From Rhodamnia argentea (taxonomy: Eukaryota > Streptophyta > Magnoliopsida > Myrtales > Myrtaceae), in assembly GCF_020921035.1 (NCBI RefSeq), contig NC_063157.1, positions 12,622,001 through 12,686,000 on the forward strand: a DNA stretch of 64,000 bases. The letters are read 5' to 3'. The translations under genes and the position numbers were made by a program. Below are positions 10,811-23,665 of the stretch, piece by piece. The notes below the pieces were generated by a model. That model did no database searches. It saw only the letters and a list, made by a program, of their open reading frames with translations, and had not been told where the DNA came from. Every line of letters starts with the position of its first letter. The stretch's first letter is position 1.

Positions 10811-11730
10811 TGTTATGGAATTGTAATTCACGAAGGGAGAATGTAGTTTGCAATTTAACGTAATTTTATATCAATATACCATAAGGACCTTTACCTGCAA
10901 TTTATCGTAATTTTATTAAAATATATCATAAGGTTATTATAAAGCATTATGGGTTGTAATTCACCTATAGTCGTCCTTTTCACTTGTAAGTAGTAATATA
11001 CCTTTATGAACAGTAATTTGGTTAAAGATTTTTTTTTTAACCTGAAAACATTAACACTTAGGCTCTGTTTGTTTCACAGAAAATGAATGATTTAGAAAAT
11101 ATTTTTCTAAAATCGATCGCTTATATCATTTGAAATAATTGGCCGATGACATACTTTCATTATCGTTGATAATTATGCCTTAATAGTTAGCTGATAGCAT
11201 TGTAAGTTACCACAACTTGCTGTAAATGGTGATACCTTATACATAGTAATTTTCCCCAATGATTGTAATTTTCTTGTAAGTCCTAGTAAATGACAAGTTA
11301 TTAATTGTCTTTTAAATATAGTAATTTACCTCGAAATTTCGCAAGGTTAAATTTCTCTAGTGTCCATAACTTTCCATGAATTATTGTGAACTTCCTTATT
11401 TTGTTGCATATTCTCTTCTTCCTACTCTCGCCGACTTACCTCAATGATGGTAATATCTCTTACAATTCTCAAATGTGAGGGCCTTGTCAATTAGTAATTA
11501 TCCTCCATAAAACTAGAACAGCACATATAAGTTGCACTTTGTGAAAAAAATGAGATGTCTATTAAAAGAAAAAAAAAAAAGGACAACTAGTCCCTTTATA
11601 TGTATTGACCGAGCAATTCTATACTTACAAAGTTCGGTTAATAAATGATGTCCTTTACGATGAATGACCCTTTAAATAAGTAAGTCATATTCATGAACGA
11701 ACAACAGACACATTTCTCTTAGTAAATCAA
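10811..11730. repeat. AT-rich repeat remnants
   Basis: Contains the start of a TIR family seen complete at 31721-32354 ('ggctctgtttgtttcacag', 11062-11080). It also has many loose copies of 'gtaatttac/gtaagttacc' resembling 28390-28920 and 42250-42560. No gene is apparent. Confidence 0.4.
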
Positions 11731-12085
11731 TTTTGTGTACCGATTTTAACGAGCCTAGCATTTTCTCTTACCGCCGTTCCAAAACAACCACATTTCCTAA
11801 GCATATGGACATTGACCAAGTCTCCATGGCAATTGGACTCGCCGAACGCTTCTTCCTAAGCACCAGGGCTTTCAAACTTGGGATAAATTGGAAGACGCGC
11901 CTGCTTCCATACGCCATCACCAACTCCACGCCACGACCTCTGATCTTTTGTGCAGCAACCCACCAAGGAAATGTCACCATTCCAACATTATGAACCTTCT
12001 GTTTCTTCTTCTTCTTCTTCTTCTTCTTGATGCTGACTTTGAAAGTTCGAAGTGAATGTGAAACTGGAATTTACCCGAATCTTAA

Positions 12086-12241
12086 CTTATGAGGGGCTGA
12101 GAAATGCTTAGAGGCAGCAACAATGGCTGCTTCAGGCGCGGTTTGCTCGTTGTGATGCCTCCTATGATCCCCTCTTACTGGCGAAGCCAAGAAAGAGAAG
12201 AAGGTCTCGAACCAGGGTATGTTCTTCCGGTCGCCCTTCAT
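12086..12241 (-). CDS. first exon of an unrecognised small gene, left arm of an inverted duplication
   Basis: A 52-codon reading from ATG at 12241, beginning MKGDRKNIPWFETFFSFLAS, with an Ala-rich end AAIVAASKHFSAPHK. The right-arm exon (13957-14112) has the same length and about 75% identical residues. Many of the codon changes between the two are synonymous, which supports coding. After the last codon the left copy has TTAAG where the right copy has the donor GTAAG, so splicing is doubtful and the frame stops at GGG TAA within a few codons. Minus-strand ORF 11768-11980 lies beyond it and might be a second exon. I do not recognise the family. Confidence 0.4.
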
Positions 12242-12408
12242 CCTCTAGCTCGAATTCTTGTATTCTCACACCAGTGGAAAAATATCAATAAGAAATAAGA
12301 CAGAAAAAGAGAGTGGAGGATGGAGTTGAACTGGTGAACTCGCTTCTTCGATGGGTGATTTGCCGTGTGTTTTCTTGATTTTACAAACAAAAAATCTTGA
12401 TCTCTGTG

Positions 12409-12416
12409 TATATATA
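12409..12416 (-). promoter_or_regulatory. TATA box, left divergent copy
   Basis: TATATATA, about 170 bases upstream of the ATG at 12241 on the minus strand. The mirrored copy has the same element at the same distance. Confidence 0.6.
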
Positions 12417-13777
12417 GCGGTCATGTTACTTGATGTCCAAGGTCATAGCAATTAGGACCGGACTAGGCCGCGTAGAAACGTGGGAAATGCTTAAAGTTCA
12501 ATTGACTACAGGACGAGTAAGGTTGACTCGGTCCATTTTTGTGCTGGGACTCAGGCAAATTCCTTTTTGACTTCCGGCGCAGCCGCAATTTCGTGGGATT
12601 TATCTTGGAAACCCTCACCGAAGCTTCCAATTCCGTAATTGAATTGGATTGAGTAATCGTGGGCAGGAGCAAATTTTTACAAGCCATGTCTGTCTACTAG
12701 TGCTGCATGTAATAGAGCCTTACCCTATGCACGCACGGAGATGTAGCAGTTTGCGTCCTAAGAAGCGCAAAGTTGTCATGTCCGTATTGATCCTGTGGAG
12801 GTTGTCGAGAGAGAATGTGTTGCCCAAAGTTGCCTCCATCAGTCGTCCGAGGACGCTTCTCCCATGGGGAAAAGGGATGAATGCGATAAGAGTCTTCAAA
12901 CATTTCGGTCATAGATCGATTGAGCTTGCTCTAAATGTTTTTATAATGTTTGCAATCAAGTCCTAATCTCATAGCATGGCTAATGTTTTTTCGTTTTGAT
13001 TTCAATTTTTCACAAAAATAAAATAAAATAAACTAAACATGGTTTTCATCACAATCAAAGAATGAAGTACGGGGATTTCAATTGGGCTATGAAAATTCAA
13101 TGAAATGGTTTAATTGGACCTAAAAATTCTATGCTCGGGGACAGAAATCCTACCACTGGTTCCCAGCGCTTCGAACTAGGTCTCCGAGGCTCGGGCTCGA
13201 GTCCATCGAGGTTCAATTAAATTTTTTGAAAAACAATCACTTCATTACCACAACTTTCAAAACGATCACTTAAATGTCAAATTTTTTGAAAAACGTTCGG
13301 TTCAATGTTAACTCCGATTTAAGCTGACATGACTCACCAAAAATCCAACGTAACCTATTTTTTATTAATATTGGAACCGACGTGGCTCGCCCGGAATTAA
13401 TACTAAAATGAGCGTTTTACAAAAACTTTGGACATTTAAATGATGGTTTTGAAAATTTTAACTGAAGTAAACGCCATATAGTTGTGTACATAAGTTCACT
13501 TGTTTAAACGCCGGCCCTTAATTACTCAATCCAATTCAATTACGGAAGCGGAAGCTTCAGCGATGGTTTCCAAGATAAATCCCATGAAATTGCAGCTGCG
13601 GTCAAAGTCAAAAGGAATTTGCCCGAGTCACAACACAAAAATGGACCGAGTCAAACAACTCGCCTTGTAGTTAAAAAACAAACACTTTAAGCATTTCCCA
13701 CGTTTCCACGCGGTCTGGTCCAGTCCCTTCACTAATTGTTAATTGCCATAACCTTGGACATCAAGTAACATGACCTC

Positions 13778-13785
13778 TATATATA
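13778..13785 (+). promoter_or_regulatory. TATA box, right divergent copy
   Basis: TATATATA, about 179 bases upstream of the ATG at 13957, mirroring 12409-12416. Confidence 0.6.
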
Positions 13786-13956
13786 CATGGAGAAAACAAC
13801 GTTGTTTTTGGTAAAATCAAGGAAACACGTAGCAAATTTAGCCATCAAAGAAGCGAGTTCACAAGTTCAATTCCATCTTCACCCTCTTTCTCCGTCTTAT
13901 TTCCTACGTATTGACATTTTCAGCTGGTGTGTCAATAGACGAGTTCGAGTTGGAGG

Positions 13957-14112
13957 ATGACAGGCGACCGGAAAAGCATGCCCTGGTTCAAGACCTTCTT
14001 TTCTTTCTTGGCTTCGCCGATAAGAGGGGACCGTAGGAAGGATAACACCGAGCGAACCGCGCCTGAGGCAGCCATTGCTGCTGCCTCTAAGCATTTCTCA
14101 GCCCCTCATAAG
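13957..14112 (+). CDS. first exon of an unrecognised small gene, right arm of the inverted duplication
   Basis: A 52-codon reading beginning MTGDRKSMPWFKTFFSFLAS and ending HFSAPHK, followed at once by a consensus donor GTAAGG (14113). It is the mirror paralogue of the minus-strand exon at 12086-12241. No clear second exon is visible downstream, where the sequence is rich in GAG repeats, so the gene may be truncated. The two copies point away from each other with about 1.36 kb between their TATA boxes. The family is not recognised and no function is assigned. Confidence 0.45.
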
Positions 14113-14165
14113 GTAAGGTTCGGGTAAATTGCGGCTTTGGATTCACTTCAAACTTTCGAAATCAA

Positions 14166-15608
14166 ACATTGAGGAGGAGGAGGAGGAAGGGAAGGAATCC
14201 AGAATGGTGACATGAAGACTCGTCAATGTCCGGATGCTTCGGAAATATATTTGTTTTTATGACTCAATTGTAATGTCAAAGTCAAAATGAGGTCCTGATT
14301 AAAATTGATTAAAACATTGTTTACAATTTGATATATCAGTTAGTAAATCAACAATAGGAACCGGTCTCAATAGGTGCAAAATAGCTAGGTCGATGCATAT
14401 GAAGGGACTAGCTGTCATTTCCTTTTAGTAAACAAACATCCTATCGCAAAGTGCAACTTTTTCGGCTGGTCTATTTCAATTTTCATGGGTGCAATTGGGC
14501 TATGAATTGAATGAAATTTTTTCTTTATTTTTTAAAAATAATATTTCATTTCATTCACTTCCTCGAGGTACAAAAGAGAAATATAACAGTACAACTGCAA
14601 ACCAAAATACATCCCAAACAACTTCAAAACAAAACAAGCTTCAAATAACTAGATGAATCATCATAACAAGGCTATGGGTTACACGCTCAAAGAGCACATT
14701 AATGACTTTTTCACACTACAATCGGCGGTCGATCACCGAATCCGTCTTCAGCAATGACCACACACCGAGAACTTCATCTGTTTACGTGGTTTTGCCTTTC
14801 GGTGGCCCAACACCATCACCAAACAGAGTAGAAAGGTTGGACGAGCATAAATTTGATACTTATGAGAGTAAAACCTTTACGAAGCACCTCCGATCTCCTT
14901 CGAAGCTGGCCTTGTTCATCAACGAAACCCGAGGAGAGCGAAATCCTGAAAACATACCCTGAGAGAACCCCGAATCGAAACTAGATCGGGATAGAAATAT
15001 CTCAAAAATGAGAGAGAAAAGCTTTCAAATCTATGCTAAATCGAAAGAGAAAAACTCCCAAACGGGGAGGAAAGCAAGAGAAAGGAAAAAAGGAAATCAA
15101 AACAACTTAAAGAAAATGTTACTGGCCCAACCATCCAACTAGAGGAGTTGGACCTGAATGATCTTGAATCCTTTCACCAGCAGAATTTTACCTGTTAAAA
15201 TGCTTAATTTAACTTGGTGCAAGGCTAAATGAGGGGGACACTTCAGTAATACCATAAGGAGATGATGTCATTCCATATGTTCCGACGTACTAAGACAACG
15301 TAGTAGGCCCAAGCTGGTCAGTTCCGCTATAGAAGAAATAAGAGTACATGGCCCTAACCGGTTCTCCAAAGGTGAAATTGGGAGCCACATCGGGTCGTTT
15401 TCGTTTTGAAAACCTCATACTTCGAGGCAGATTCTCGTTTCTATCCAAGAATCCTTTTTGAAAAATTTCAACTTTAAACTCTTAGTCGGCTAAACTCACC
15501 CAAAGCTATAACAAAAGCAAAATCAAATACTAGACAATCTTGAATAAGAGGTAAATGTGTGAAATCTTGATATAAATAATGACTCTATTTTTTTTTTCAA
15601 AAAATTAA
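14166..15608. other. intergenic, no gene recognised
   Basis: A short plus-strand ORF (14702-14962) has no recognisable features. Otherwise I see only AT-rich sequence. Confidence 0.4.
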
Positions 15609-16477
15609 GGGAAAAATGTCTGAAAAGTCCTAAACATATTATATTGGTGCCAATTTAGTCATAAATATTTTATTGATGCCGATTTAGTCCTAAACCTTTT
15701 GACCTAGAGCCAATTCGGTCTTTCCGGCTGATTTTGGCCGGATATTAATGACTTGGATCCTAGACGGCCTATGTGGCACAGCAGGAGCCGACATAGACAT
15801 TTTTTTATAATATTTTCTTAATTTTCGATTTCTTTTTTTCTTTTTTTATTTCTTCCTCACTATGTGTTTATGTTTAGTGAGAGTCGCTTATGTGCTAGGA
15901 TTTCCCTCGCTCATGGATCGGAGGTCCCAATCCACGCGAAGGGCATGGCTTGCTGCAGAGTTGCAGTTTCTCTCTACCTCTCGCCTTCTTCCAAAACCCT
16001 TTTGTTTGATTGCTTAGTGTTTCACTATAATGGGGACATGCACCTTCAACTAATGATGTCTTCTTCAATGGGGATCGAGTCGAAGCAACTGGAAATCCCG
16101 TCATGGAGAGGTTGCCGGAACTGCAGTCGTTAGCTAATGTTCCGGTCTCAAAGCGACGCCCGACCAAGTCGCCACGACTTGGGTGACTCAGCCTTGCCAG
16201 ATCCGGAGAGGGCGGCCTTGCCGGCCACAATCGGCCATCGAAGGATCTAGAAAATAAAAGACAGGAAAAATAAAATAAAAAATTGAAAATTAACAACATA
16301 TTATTTAAAAATGTACGTGTCGGTGCCGATTGTGCCACATAGACCGTCCGGCATCCACGTCAACAATATCTAGACAAAATTAGGAAGGACTGAATTGGCT
16401 CTAAGTGAAAAAGTTTAGGACTAAATTGACAACAATGTAATAGGTTTAAGGCGGTTTATGACTATACATTATCTTTT
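15609..16477. mobile_element. Mutator-type MITE, family 1, copy D (diverged)
   Basis: The left end GGGAAAAATGTCTGAAAAG is followed by 'tcctaaac', 'gtgccaatttagtc' and 'ccaattcggtc'. The right arm mirrors this with 'aggactgaattggctc' and 'taggactaaattgac'. The right terminus is worn and no target duplication is visible. A core near 15890-16250 yields long but meaningless ORFs. Confidence 0.6.
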
Positions 16478-18517
16478 CATGTTTGCAATGGCCTATGCTA
16501 AGTTTGAATTAAAACCTTAAAACTGTTGTTCCAATTCTCATGAATTAACGTACAGACACGAGGGAATTACGTTTTCTTTTTAGCGGTTGAGTGGTGTCAG
16601 AGGCAGTTTTCGTGTCTCTCAACTGTCTATCTTCTTTGACGATCTTAAGGACACACTCCTCCACATCGGCCTGTTGCATTCAGGTTTTTAATCTTGGACC
16701 CAAGCACGGGCTGGCACGACATGGCATGGCATGTTGGCCGGCCTGGCCCTACTCTGATGTGTGAATTTCGTTCAAGAAAACAAGTAAATTTCAATGGGTT
16801 GGTGGATCTAAGCCGTTGTTGTTAGATTCAAAGCATTCAATGATGCCTTATGGTGTCATGAATGCTGATGAATTACCCAATTCCTTCACTGGCATCTAAG
16901 TGCTTGGCAAGCAGTTTCGCCCTCAGCATCATTTACCCTCATGTTGACATTTTGGTTGTGCTCACTTTGGAAAGTGGGACTATGACCTTATACATAGTAT
17001 AGTGGTGAGAATATGCATTTCTCCTGCTGCACTTCCCACCGTGCTTATGCCTAGGTCAAATGAACATTCATTCATGGGTGATTATTTTTCTTTTTTCCCT
17101 TAGACGTCGTCTCATTGGATCGGGTTTATCACAGTCGTTGATCTTTTGATCATTCATTAATCTTGTAAGCCAAATGAGATCAACAATATCAACGGTTGCG
17201 ATGGATCTAATCTCTTTAATTCGGATCTAAACAAGAATATTTTACACACAATTTATAAGACCTCTCGGAATGATGGTATTCCCAATTTAATTGAAGAAAT
17301 GAGCGTCGAGAATGCACCACTTGAAGTCGAAATTTGAGGATAGCTGGCCCTCAACATACGACCAAAGTCATTGGAAAGTGGCTTCTTGGATCACCCAACA
17401 AAAGGGCACAGAAAAACGAAGTCCTCGGATCACCCAGTGACAAGCTCATTGGATCACTCATTCCTCTTCTATGATTTTTAATAGCTCCACCCACGATTCC
17501 ATTTTCTCGTTTTCTCCATCATTTCTCTCTGGACAACCTCGGTGATTGCACTGAGATTATCAAATTCTTCTTCCACTTTGAGTGGATGTTGGGCAATCAT
17601 TTTTGGGATGATGACATAGGGCACAATCTTTCTCTCACTTCATACACCAGTCAGATGGGAGTTTTACCAAACCGTGCGCACAACGTATATTATACAGAAT
17701 GATGAAGACATCTGGTTTTTGGTCAAACTAGCAATGGTTAATGCAGATGAACTCCAACCATGCTGACCATGGGCTTATCCCGAGTCACATGGCTTTGGGA
17801 GAGAATTTAGGGACAAATCCCACTGGATTAACTGAGTGCAGCTGAGGATTCTTGAAATATTTATGCATTTGTTGAATTCTTGAGTTACTCTTTCTCTACT
17901 TCCATGATGTAGTACTGGGTCTTGATTGGTTTGGTGATGTTGCTGTGCCTTGGAAAAGCATTTTCCGGGTTTTGAATTGATGCAGAAACAGTTCTTTTCT
18001 GCAACATAATATTAGGATAATGTATTACAGTTTGGTTTGCTTCATGCTGGCCGCAGATTATTGAAAACAGGTAACATGCTTGCGAACTAGAAAATACTTT
18101 TGTAACAACAGATAAATTGATGTGAGAGAGAGAGAGAGAGAGAGAGATTGGTCGACATTTCTAAGAAGGCAACTCTTTGCAACAGGTATAACTGACATTA
18201 CATCCATGGAGGGGGAGTATTACAACTGTTAACATCTCCACACCCTCTTTTAACTATTTTTGCAGCTCATGTAATAACCAATCTATGGCAAGTTTTGAAT
18301 GATACATGAATCTGATTATTTGGAAAAATAAGGAATATACGTGGGCCAACTCGTGTCGTTCATTTACAGTAACCGCTGGTGACCAGAACTCTGAAAATCA
18401 TGACGCCAATCTGTTTCTGGGTTCCGACTATGACGTGCACATCAATGCTATTATTGTGAAGGGCGCGTCCCACTGCATTTGTATCACCACTTCCGATGTT
18501 CAATGATTGTGATCAGA
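16478..18517. other. intergenic with a (GA)12 microsatellite
   Basis: Nothing gene-like is visible. A (GA)n run occupies 18124-18147. The right end is presumably the 3' UTR of the GT106 gene. Confidence 0.45.
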
Positions 18518-20948
18518 TCATGTACTTATCAATGGCTCATCTAACAGTTGCAAGCACTCTTGAGGATTGGCATAAAAGTAATCTTCTTCCTTCGGTCTAT
18601 CTGGAATCACGACTCGTGGCTTTGGGCGGCCCATCCGAAGTGAGTGAGCTTCCTTAACGAGAGAAGAGAACTCGTCCCAACCCAACGATCTATTCATGTA
18701 CCGATCGACCAAACCGACCAGAAGCTTTCTGTCTAGCGAAATAGTCTTTTTGAAGCCCAAGAATCTGAAACAGAGTTTTCACGTGAGGCAGAGACTCAAA
18801 CTTGCACCTACCTTAATACTAAAGCAGGTTATTAAAGTACCATAAACGGATTAGAGACTACTCCGCATTAATTTACCTCCGATGGCCTTCAACAACTTTC
18901 GCCATATTCCCATCGTAGGTTGGAATAAATATATCACTTTCCAATGAAACTAAATAATCTAGTGCTGCCATTTGCGATGAGTGATTCTGGAAAAACTTCA
19001 AATCTGCTGGTTTCAGCAAAGTCTCTTTCCTCACCTGTGCCAAATCACCAGAGTTAACTAACAAACAGCCACAGATGTAATAGGCGGTGAAAGAAGGTTC
19101 AGAAAATAAGTCATACTCCAACTGACCAAGTTACGAAAAGATGACGTCAGAGTTGCCATCCTTCTCTCTCCGCCGTATATCTCTCCAGCAGCAATATATA
19201 TTTGTGCGTTCCGATCAATACCCAATGCATTTAGAACAAGAGCAGTTTCTTCTGGTGTTAAAGGGCACAAGCCTTCTCTTCTTTTCATCTCTGAGTCTAT
19301 CACTTTCTCCTTCCACCAGGGGTACATATATCTATAAAGTGCAACGATGTCAGACGATTTCTAGAGCAATAATAAAAAGTTAGCATCAGGGTAGACTATA
19401 GCCAATTGGAAGATGTGAAGAAGGATTACCTGAGTTGTGTCAACTCCTCGACCTCCTCACTGTTGCAACCATGAGAGCAGCCGGAGAAAGCGAGCATGTC
19501 CATTTCGTATCTTAGATGCAGGACCAAGAAGGGGCCTTTTTCCCTCAGAATACGGACGGCTTTTCTACCTAATTCCTCTATATGGGGAGTAAATCTCAGA
19601 GAATTAAAGTTTACACGACACCGCAGCTTCTGAATTTCCAGAGGCAGCCCATTGTTGGCAAGCCGAGTGTCCGTTCGAATCAAATGTAGAACTTTGTACC
19701 TTCTCACCAGAGGAAGTATCTGTCATGGATAGTTCAAAATTGAGATTCATTCCAAGATAGGACTGATCTAAATAGTGGCTCCGTTTGTATGGACTTACTT
19801 GGTCATGGTAGTACGACAGGTCAGACCAACTGATGGGCGGCAATGAGTAGAGCATTCCTAGTTCCACTCTTTTCTTGAGCCTCGGGGGTAAGTCCTTCAG
19901 TATACGGACCTCATCTCTCAAAGAAGAGATGAAGTGATCAACGTCAAATATGTCTCGGAACTCACTGCCTCGTAAAAATTCAACAAAAGTTTAAGCTTCT
20001 CTTATTTGGAGGCATCATCCATATATATCAATACAAATCCATGGTGAGATATGGAACTTACCTCGGGTCAGCCCAGAAGGAGGTTTTGTCCAGTTCTGGA
20101 ACAATTAGAGTAACATTCAAGTATCTGGCGATAGCAACCATGTCGCATATCTGTCAAGTAGATTCAAAAGTAAGAGGATTAAATGATAACCGAAAGTCGG
20201 CATGGTTCATTTATGCCATTAAGTTCAGAAGACTCAAAACAACTCACAGCAGCTCGCATTTGATTGAGCCCTCCATTGGATGAAACCATAAGATAACCAT
20301 TGTTCCTGTAAACCCCTGAAAAAGAAATCATGGGGTTAAGCTAAACTAGGAATAGCAGCATTGGAAGCATCAACCTGATTGAGACATGGTCCTAAGAAGC
20401 ATACAAATTATCAAGAAAATTACCAACCAAGAAAAAAACTAAGCACGAATGTCTGGAGGGTTTCAAAAGCTCATGTGAACAGATTCCTTGAATACTACAT
20501 CCCCCTTGAACAAATTAATTTAGATGAAGGCTCAAGCACACGCATAAAGAAGCGTTCAGTGGTTCAATGAACAAACTTCCATTATTCTGTCTTATATTTT
20601 TTTCTCAAGGAAAAGGCGTTCACAAGCCAACTTACTCTTTGGGGGAAGCCGGACTTTGGCTGGTATAGAAGATGATTGAACTGCCAAAGAATGATCTGCA
20701 GAAATAAAACAAGAAGGCCAGTCCTTCAACAATCTCGGACCCCAAGTCTCCCCAATCGCCGTCAGCTGAACGACGCAAATCCAAATCAATGCCGTCGTGG
20801 TCGCTCTCAGAATCCAGAGCTTCATTCCAGATCTCGAAACCACCAAGTTCTTGAATTTCTTAACTTTACCCTCTTTCAAGAATCCCATCCCCATTTCACA
20901 TTCGTCTCTATGATGACAATCCTCCACACGCTTCTCTAATCTACACAT
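18518..20948 (-). CDS. RRT1-like: GT106 family glycosyltransferase, rhamnogalacturonan-I rhamnosyltransferase-like (O-fucosyltransferase-like protein)
   Basis: Plant GT106 enzymes of the RRT clade add rhamnose from UDP-rhamnose to pectin backbones in the Golgi. Older annotation calls them O-fucosyltransferase family proteins. Eight exons join in frame into 511 aa: 20948-20636, 20315-20248, 20150-20062, 19964-19799, 19719-19430, 19331-19127, 19034-18877, 18764-18518. All introns are GT-AG. Residues about 44-66 form a single membrane anchor (type II topology). Conserved blocks in order are [43 protein letters not shown] and [20 protein letters not shown], then [16 protein letters not shown]. 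Length and every block match the family. Start at 20948 (MCRLEKR) is preferred. An internal Met shortly after is possible. Substrate assignment is by family only. Confidence 0.93.
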
Positions 20949-21811
20949 CTCAGCACCGCTCGCTCATGCCTCAGAATTCACTTGTTGCTCTTGCAATAGA
21001 AACCCAGAACTAGTATCACGTAATTGACCCTACCCCTCATAAATCTTCATCATGACCATGACCCAATCAGTGCCACTTGATTGAATAGTCAAGAGTGTAT
21101 CGAAATGGTAACACGAAAAATTCTGGAATCTAAACCTAATCTGAGCTTTCGTAGTATTCTAAGAGCCACCATTTATCACCACGAGGCGATCTCATAGTTA
21201 ATAACTCAACACACAGAGTAAAGACATCTTGAAACTCTCAAACCTCCTCGATGTACATAAACTTATTTAGCAGTTACAGCCTACAAAAAAACCCAATGCA
21301 CATTTCCATGTCCTCATTCACACCTCAAGACTCCCAACAAAAAAACAAACATACGACGTGATCTTTCCAACTTCAGCATTACAATCTCCAGAATTCGCCA
21401 AAACCCAGAAAGGACAGGAGCATCAACTTGTAGTTAAACCAAAGAAGAGCGTCACTCCCTCTCTACATCACCGCCGATCCACACAAGACAATTACTGAAG
21501 CGAGAAAAAAGCATGGAAAAAGCTAAAATCAACTTACTCCCACACTCTGCAGGAAAAAAGAAAAAAAAATCCTTTTTTGGCTTCTAACAAATTCTTTTCC
21601 CACCATAAGTTTCCAGAGCAAGAATGCGTTCGCATGAACAGATAAACCGCAAAGCTCCTTTCTTTTTCAGCTTTTACAAGAACCCACGTTCGAAAAATGA
21701 GCATGAACTAATCTCCCAGTGGGATTTTCCGAGCAGATCCCGGCCAAAGCATCCCCCAGAGGAGAGGGAGAGGGAGGGGGAGGGACGGAGAGAGAGAGCG
21801 AGAGAGGTGGG

Positions 21812-21819
21812 CTTAAATA
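21812..21819 (-). promoter_or_regulatory. TATA-like box of the GT106 gene
   Basis: The minus strand reads TATTTAAG, followed by a CT-rich stretch (about 21755-21805) typical of plant transcription starts and leaders. It is about 0.86 kb upstream of the start codon, so a leader intron is likely. Confidence 0.5.
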
Positions 21820-23250
21820 GCACCGCGAAGAACAGTGGAAAAGCCTATGATTAAGGCGCAAGCGTTGATGTGATATCCAGAACAGAAATAGGAAACGTAT
21901 TGCATAAAGTGGCGTGAAAGGTGGAAGAAAGTCGCACGGGGATCACCCCCGCTTGTTGGTATTCTCTCCCGTCTCAACTTCAAATATCCACATGACCCCC
22001 CAACCCACTTGTTTATATATAATTGTCTGACGAAACGATGATCATCAAGAACCCCGTCCAAGCGAAACAGGGTTAAAGCCTTTCGATGACAGGCGGGGAC
22101 AGAGCATCGGTCTCGCCTGAGCTAAATTCCCGCATGGGGTTGTGTCAAATCCTGCCCTGCTGTTTTTGCCCAACTAGCTGACTTTATCTCAGGAAGTGTC
22201 GAGTGGGCGACCATAGACCTTGTCTTGTCTGAGAGTTGTGCTTCGTAGGAGCCAACGTCTTTGTTATTTCCTCAAGCGTGCATTTTTGGCCTATGCAACT
22301 TTTAATCGGCACTTTTGCTCTTTTCACCGAAAGGGCTTTTTAACCCCATCCTTCATCATCCGAATCGACACTCATGTTTCAAAATATTTATATAGTAAAA
22401 CGTGCTTTTTATTTAACAGTTTAAGTTTTTAAAACAGCTGACAGTGATAAAGGTCACCCCGGTTTGAATCTACAAGCCCTTGGCAAGCACATGTAACTTC
22501 CTACAAGAGTTGCGTAACGGCCAATAGACAAAGGCCAAGGACTCGAATCATCATAGTGACATCCTCATCGGCATCCACAAGGAGACCGAGAGCTATTGAA
22601 TCCCCAATCTCTCCATGTACTTTTTGGGGCAGCCAAATCTCCGTCGATGACCGGCTATCGTACGCTTCCTTTCTCTCTCTTTGTTTTTTCTTTTCCTTTT
22701 TTGTTGAAAAAAATTATCGCTTGTCCATTTGTTGGCGGGCAGCCCTTACATGACGTGGTTCGCATACGCGAAGTGTATTGATTAATTTGGCATTGGATTC
22801 ATGTATCGCATTAACAGTTTAGCACACCCGGACCCTGAGGAGACCCTAGGCCATAGACAAATTGCCGAATTAATGTTACTAACCCCGGCCCGAGATTTTG
22901 ATTTCGGGCCAAAAGATCGGGATGAGATTTTGCGAAACCGAGAAGGACGAGAAGTGGGCCTAGGCTTTCCCGAAATGGTGAGAATAATAATAATACGAGT
23001 CTATTCTTGTCAAAAGATGTGCAGACCAGGACGATCACGTGCTGCACCCATCGCCGAATTGCTGCAGTAACAGCGACGACAAAACACGGTCACGGAGATT
23101 TGTCGCGGGCCCTGACTTTGCAAGCCCCGACTTCTTTAGCCCCTGTCTTTCTCCTCGTTTGACTTTGTTAATTGTTACAAATCACGTAATAAAAATGTTG
23201 CGCCCATGGGAAAAGACTCTCTTTATTTACTGAGAATTAGATATTAAAAG
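21820..23250. other. intergenic, no gene recognised
   Basis: Short ORFs only, none with recognisable features. Confidence 0.4.
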
Positions 23251-23254
23251 TACG

Positions 23255-23665
23255 GGTTTTTTTTTTTTAAGATTAGCATCACTCAAAAAATCTCAAATTA
23301 ATACACATGTGATAAATTTATCCATAATTAATTTTTTTTATCACAAAAAACTCCAAAGCGATCTGAGATGTGATAAATTCATCCCAAACTAATATTTTGA
23401 CCATTAAAGATCACTTAACCTTCATTAGTTTTCATTAAATTGGGTTATTATTATGAAAAACTTCAAACTTGTATGTATGTGATAAAATGGAGGGTAAAAA
23501 CCCCAAATTGGTACACTTGTTAATGCCATTTGCCATCCAACTCAGCAACTTGCTAAAAGTAAATTTATCAAAGTGTAGCGGTTTGAGATTTTTGATAATC
23601 AAAATATTAATTTAAAATAAATTTATTATAGATGTATTAAGTTGAAATTTTTTTCTGCATGTCCA
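23255..23665. repeat. probable MITE remnant
   Basis: The left side carries 'tctcaaattaatacacatgtg' and 'gataaatttatcc', which recur in direct and inverted form ('aaccccaaattggtacactt', 'aaatttattatagatgtatt') within 400 bp. Ends and target duplication are not resolved. Confidence 0.35.

Larger units (their letters stand above)
12064..12660. repeat. inverted duplication, left arm
   Basis: About 600 bp that pairs in inverted orientation with 13525-14165. The arms share exon 1, the 5' leader ('gaagcgagttcac'), the TATA box and upstream promoter sequence ('ccaattcaattacgga'), but differ by many point changes. The spacer is about 0.86 kb. Confidence 0.8.
13525..14165. repeat. inverted duplication, right arm
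   Basis: Inverted partner of 12064-12660. Homology continues past the exon. The right copy reads 'aatggtgacat' and then jumps to 'gaagactcgtcaatgtcc', which the left copy reaches only about 150 bases later. The right copy therefore seems to have an internal deletion, or the left an insertion. Confidence 0.8.

Noticed and set aside
15895-16338. 147-residue minus-strand ORF, and similar ORFs at 29406-29735, 32605-32904 and 43638-43874
   Set aside because: The first two lie in GC-rich MITE cores and the third in a similar GC-rich block. The fourth overlaps the Ole e 1-like gene's downstream region. They reflect base composition.
22440-22560. Second SINE from 'ggtttgaatc'
   Set aside because: The B box is imperfect and no box A or tail is visible.
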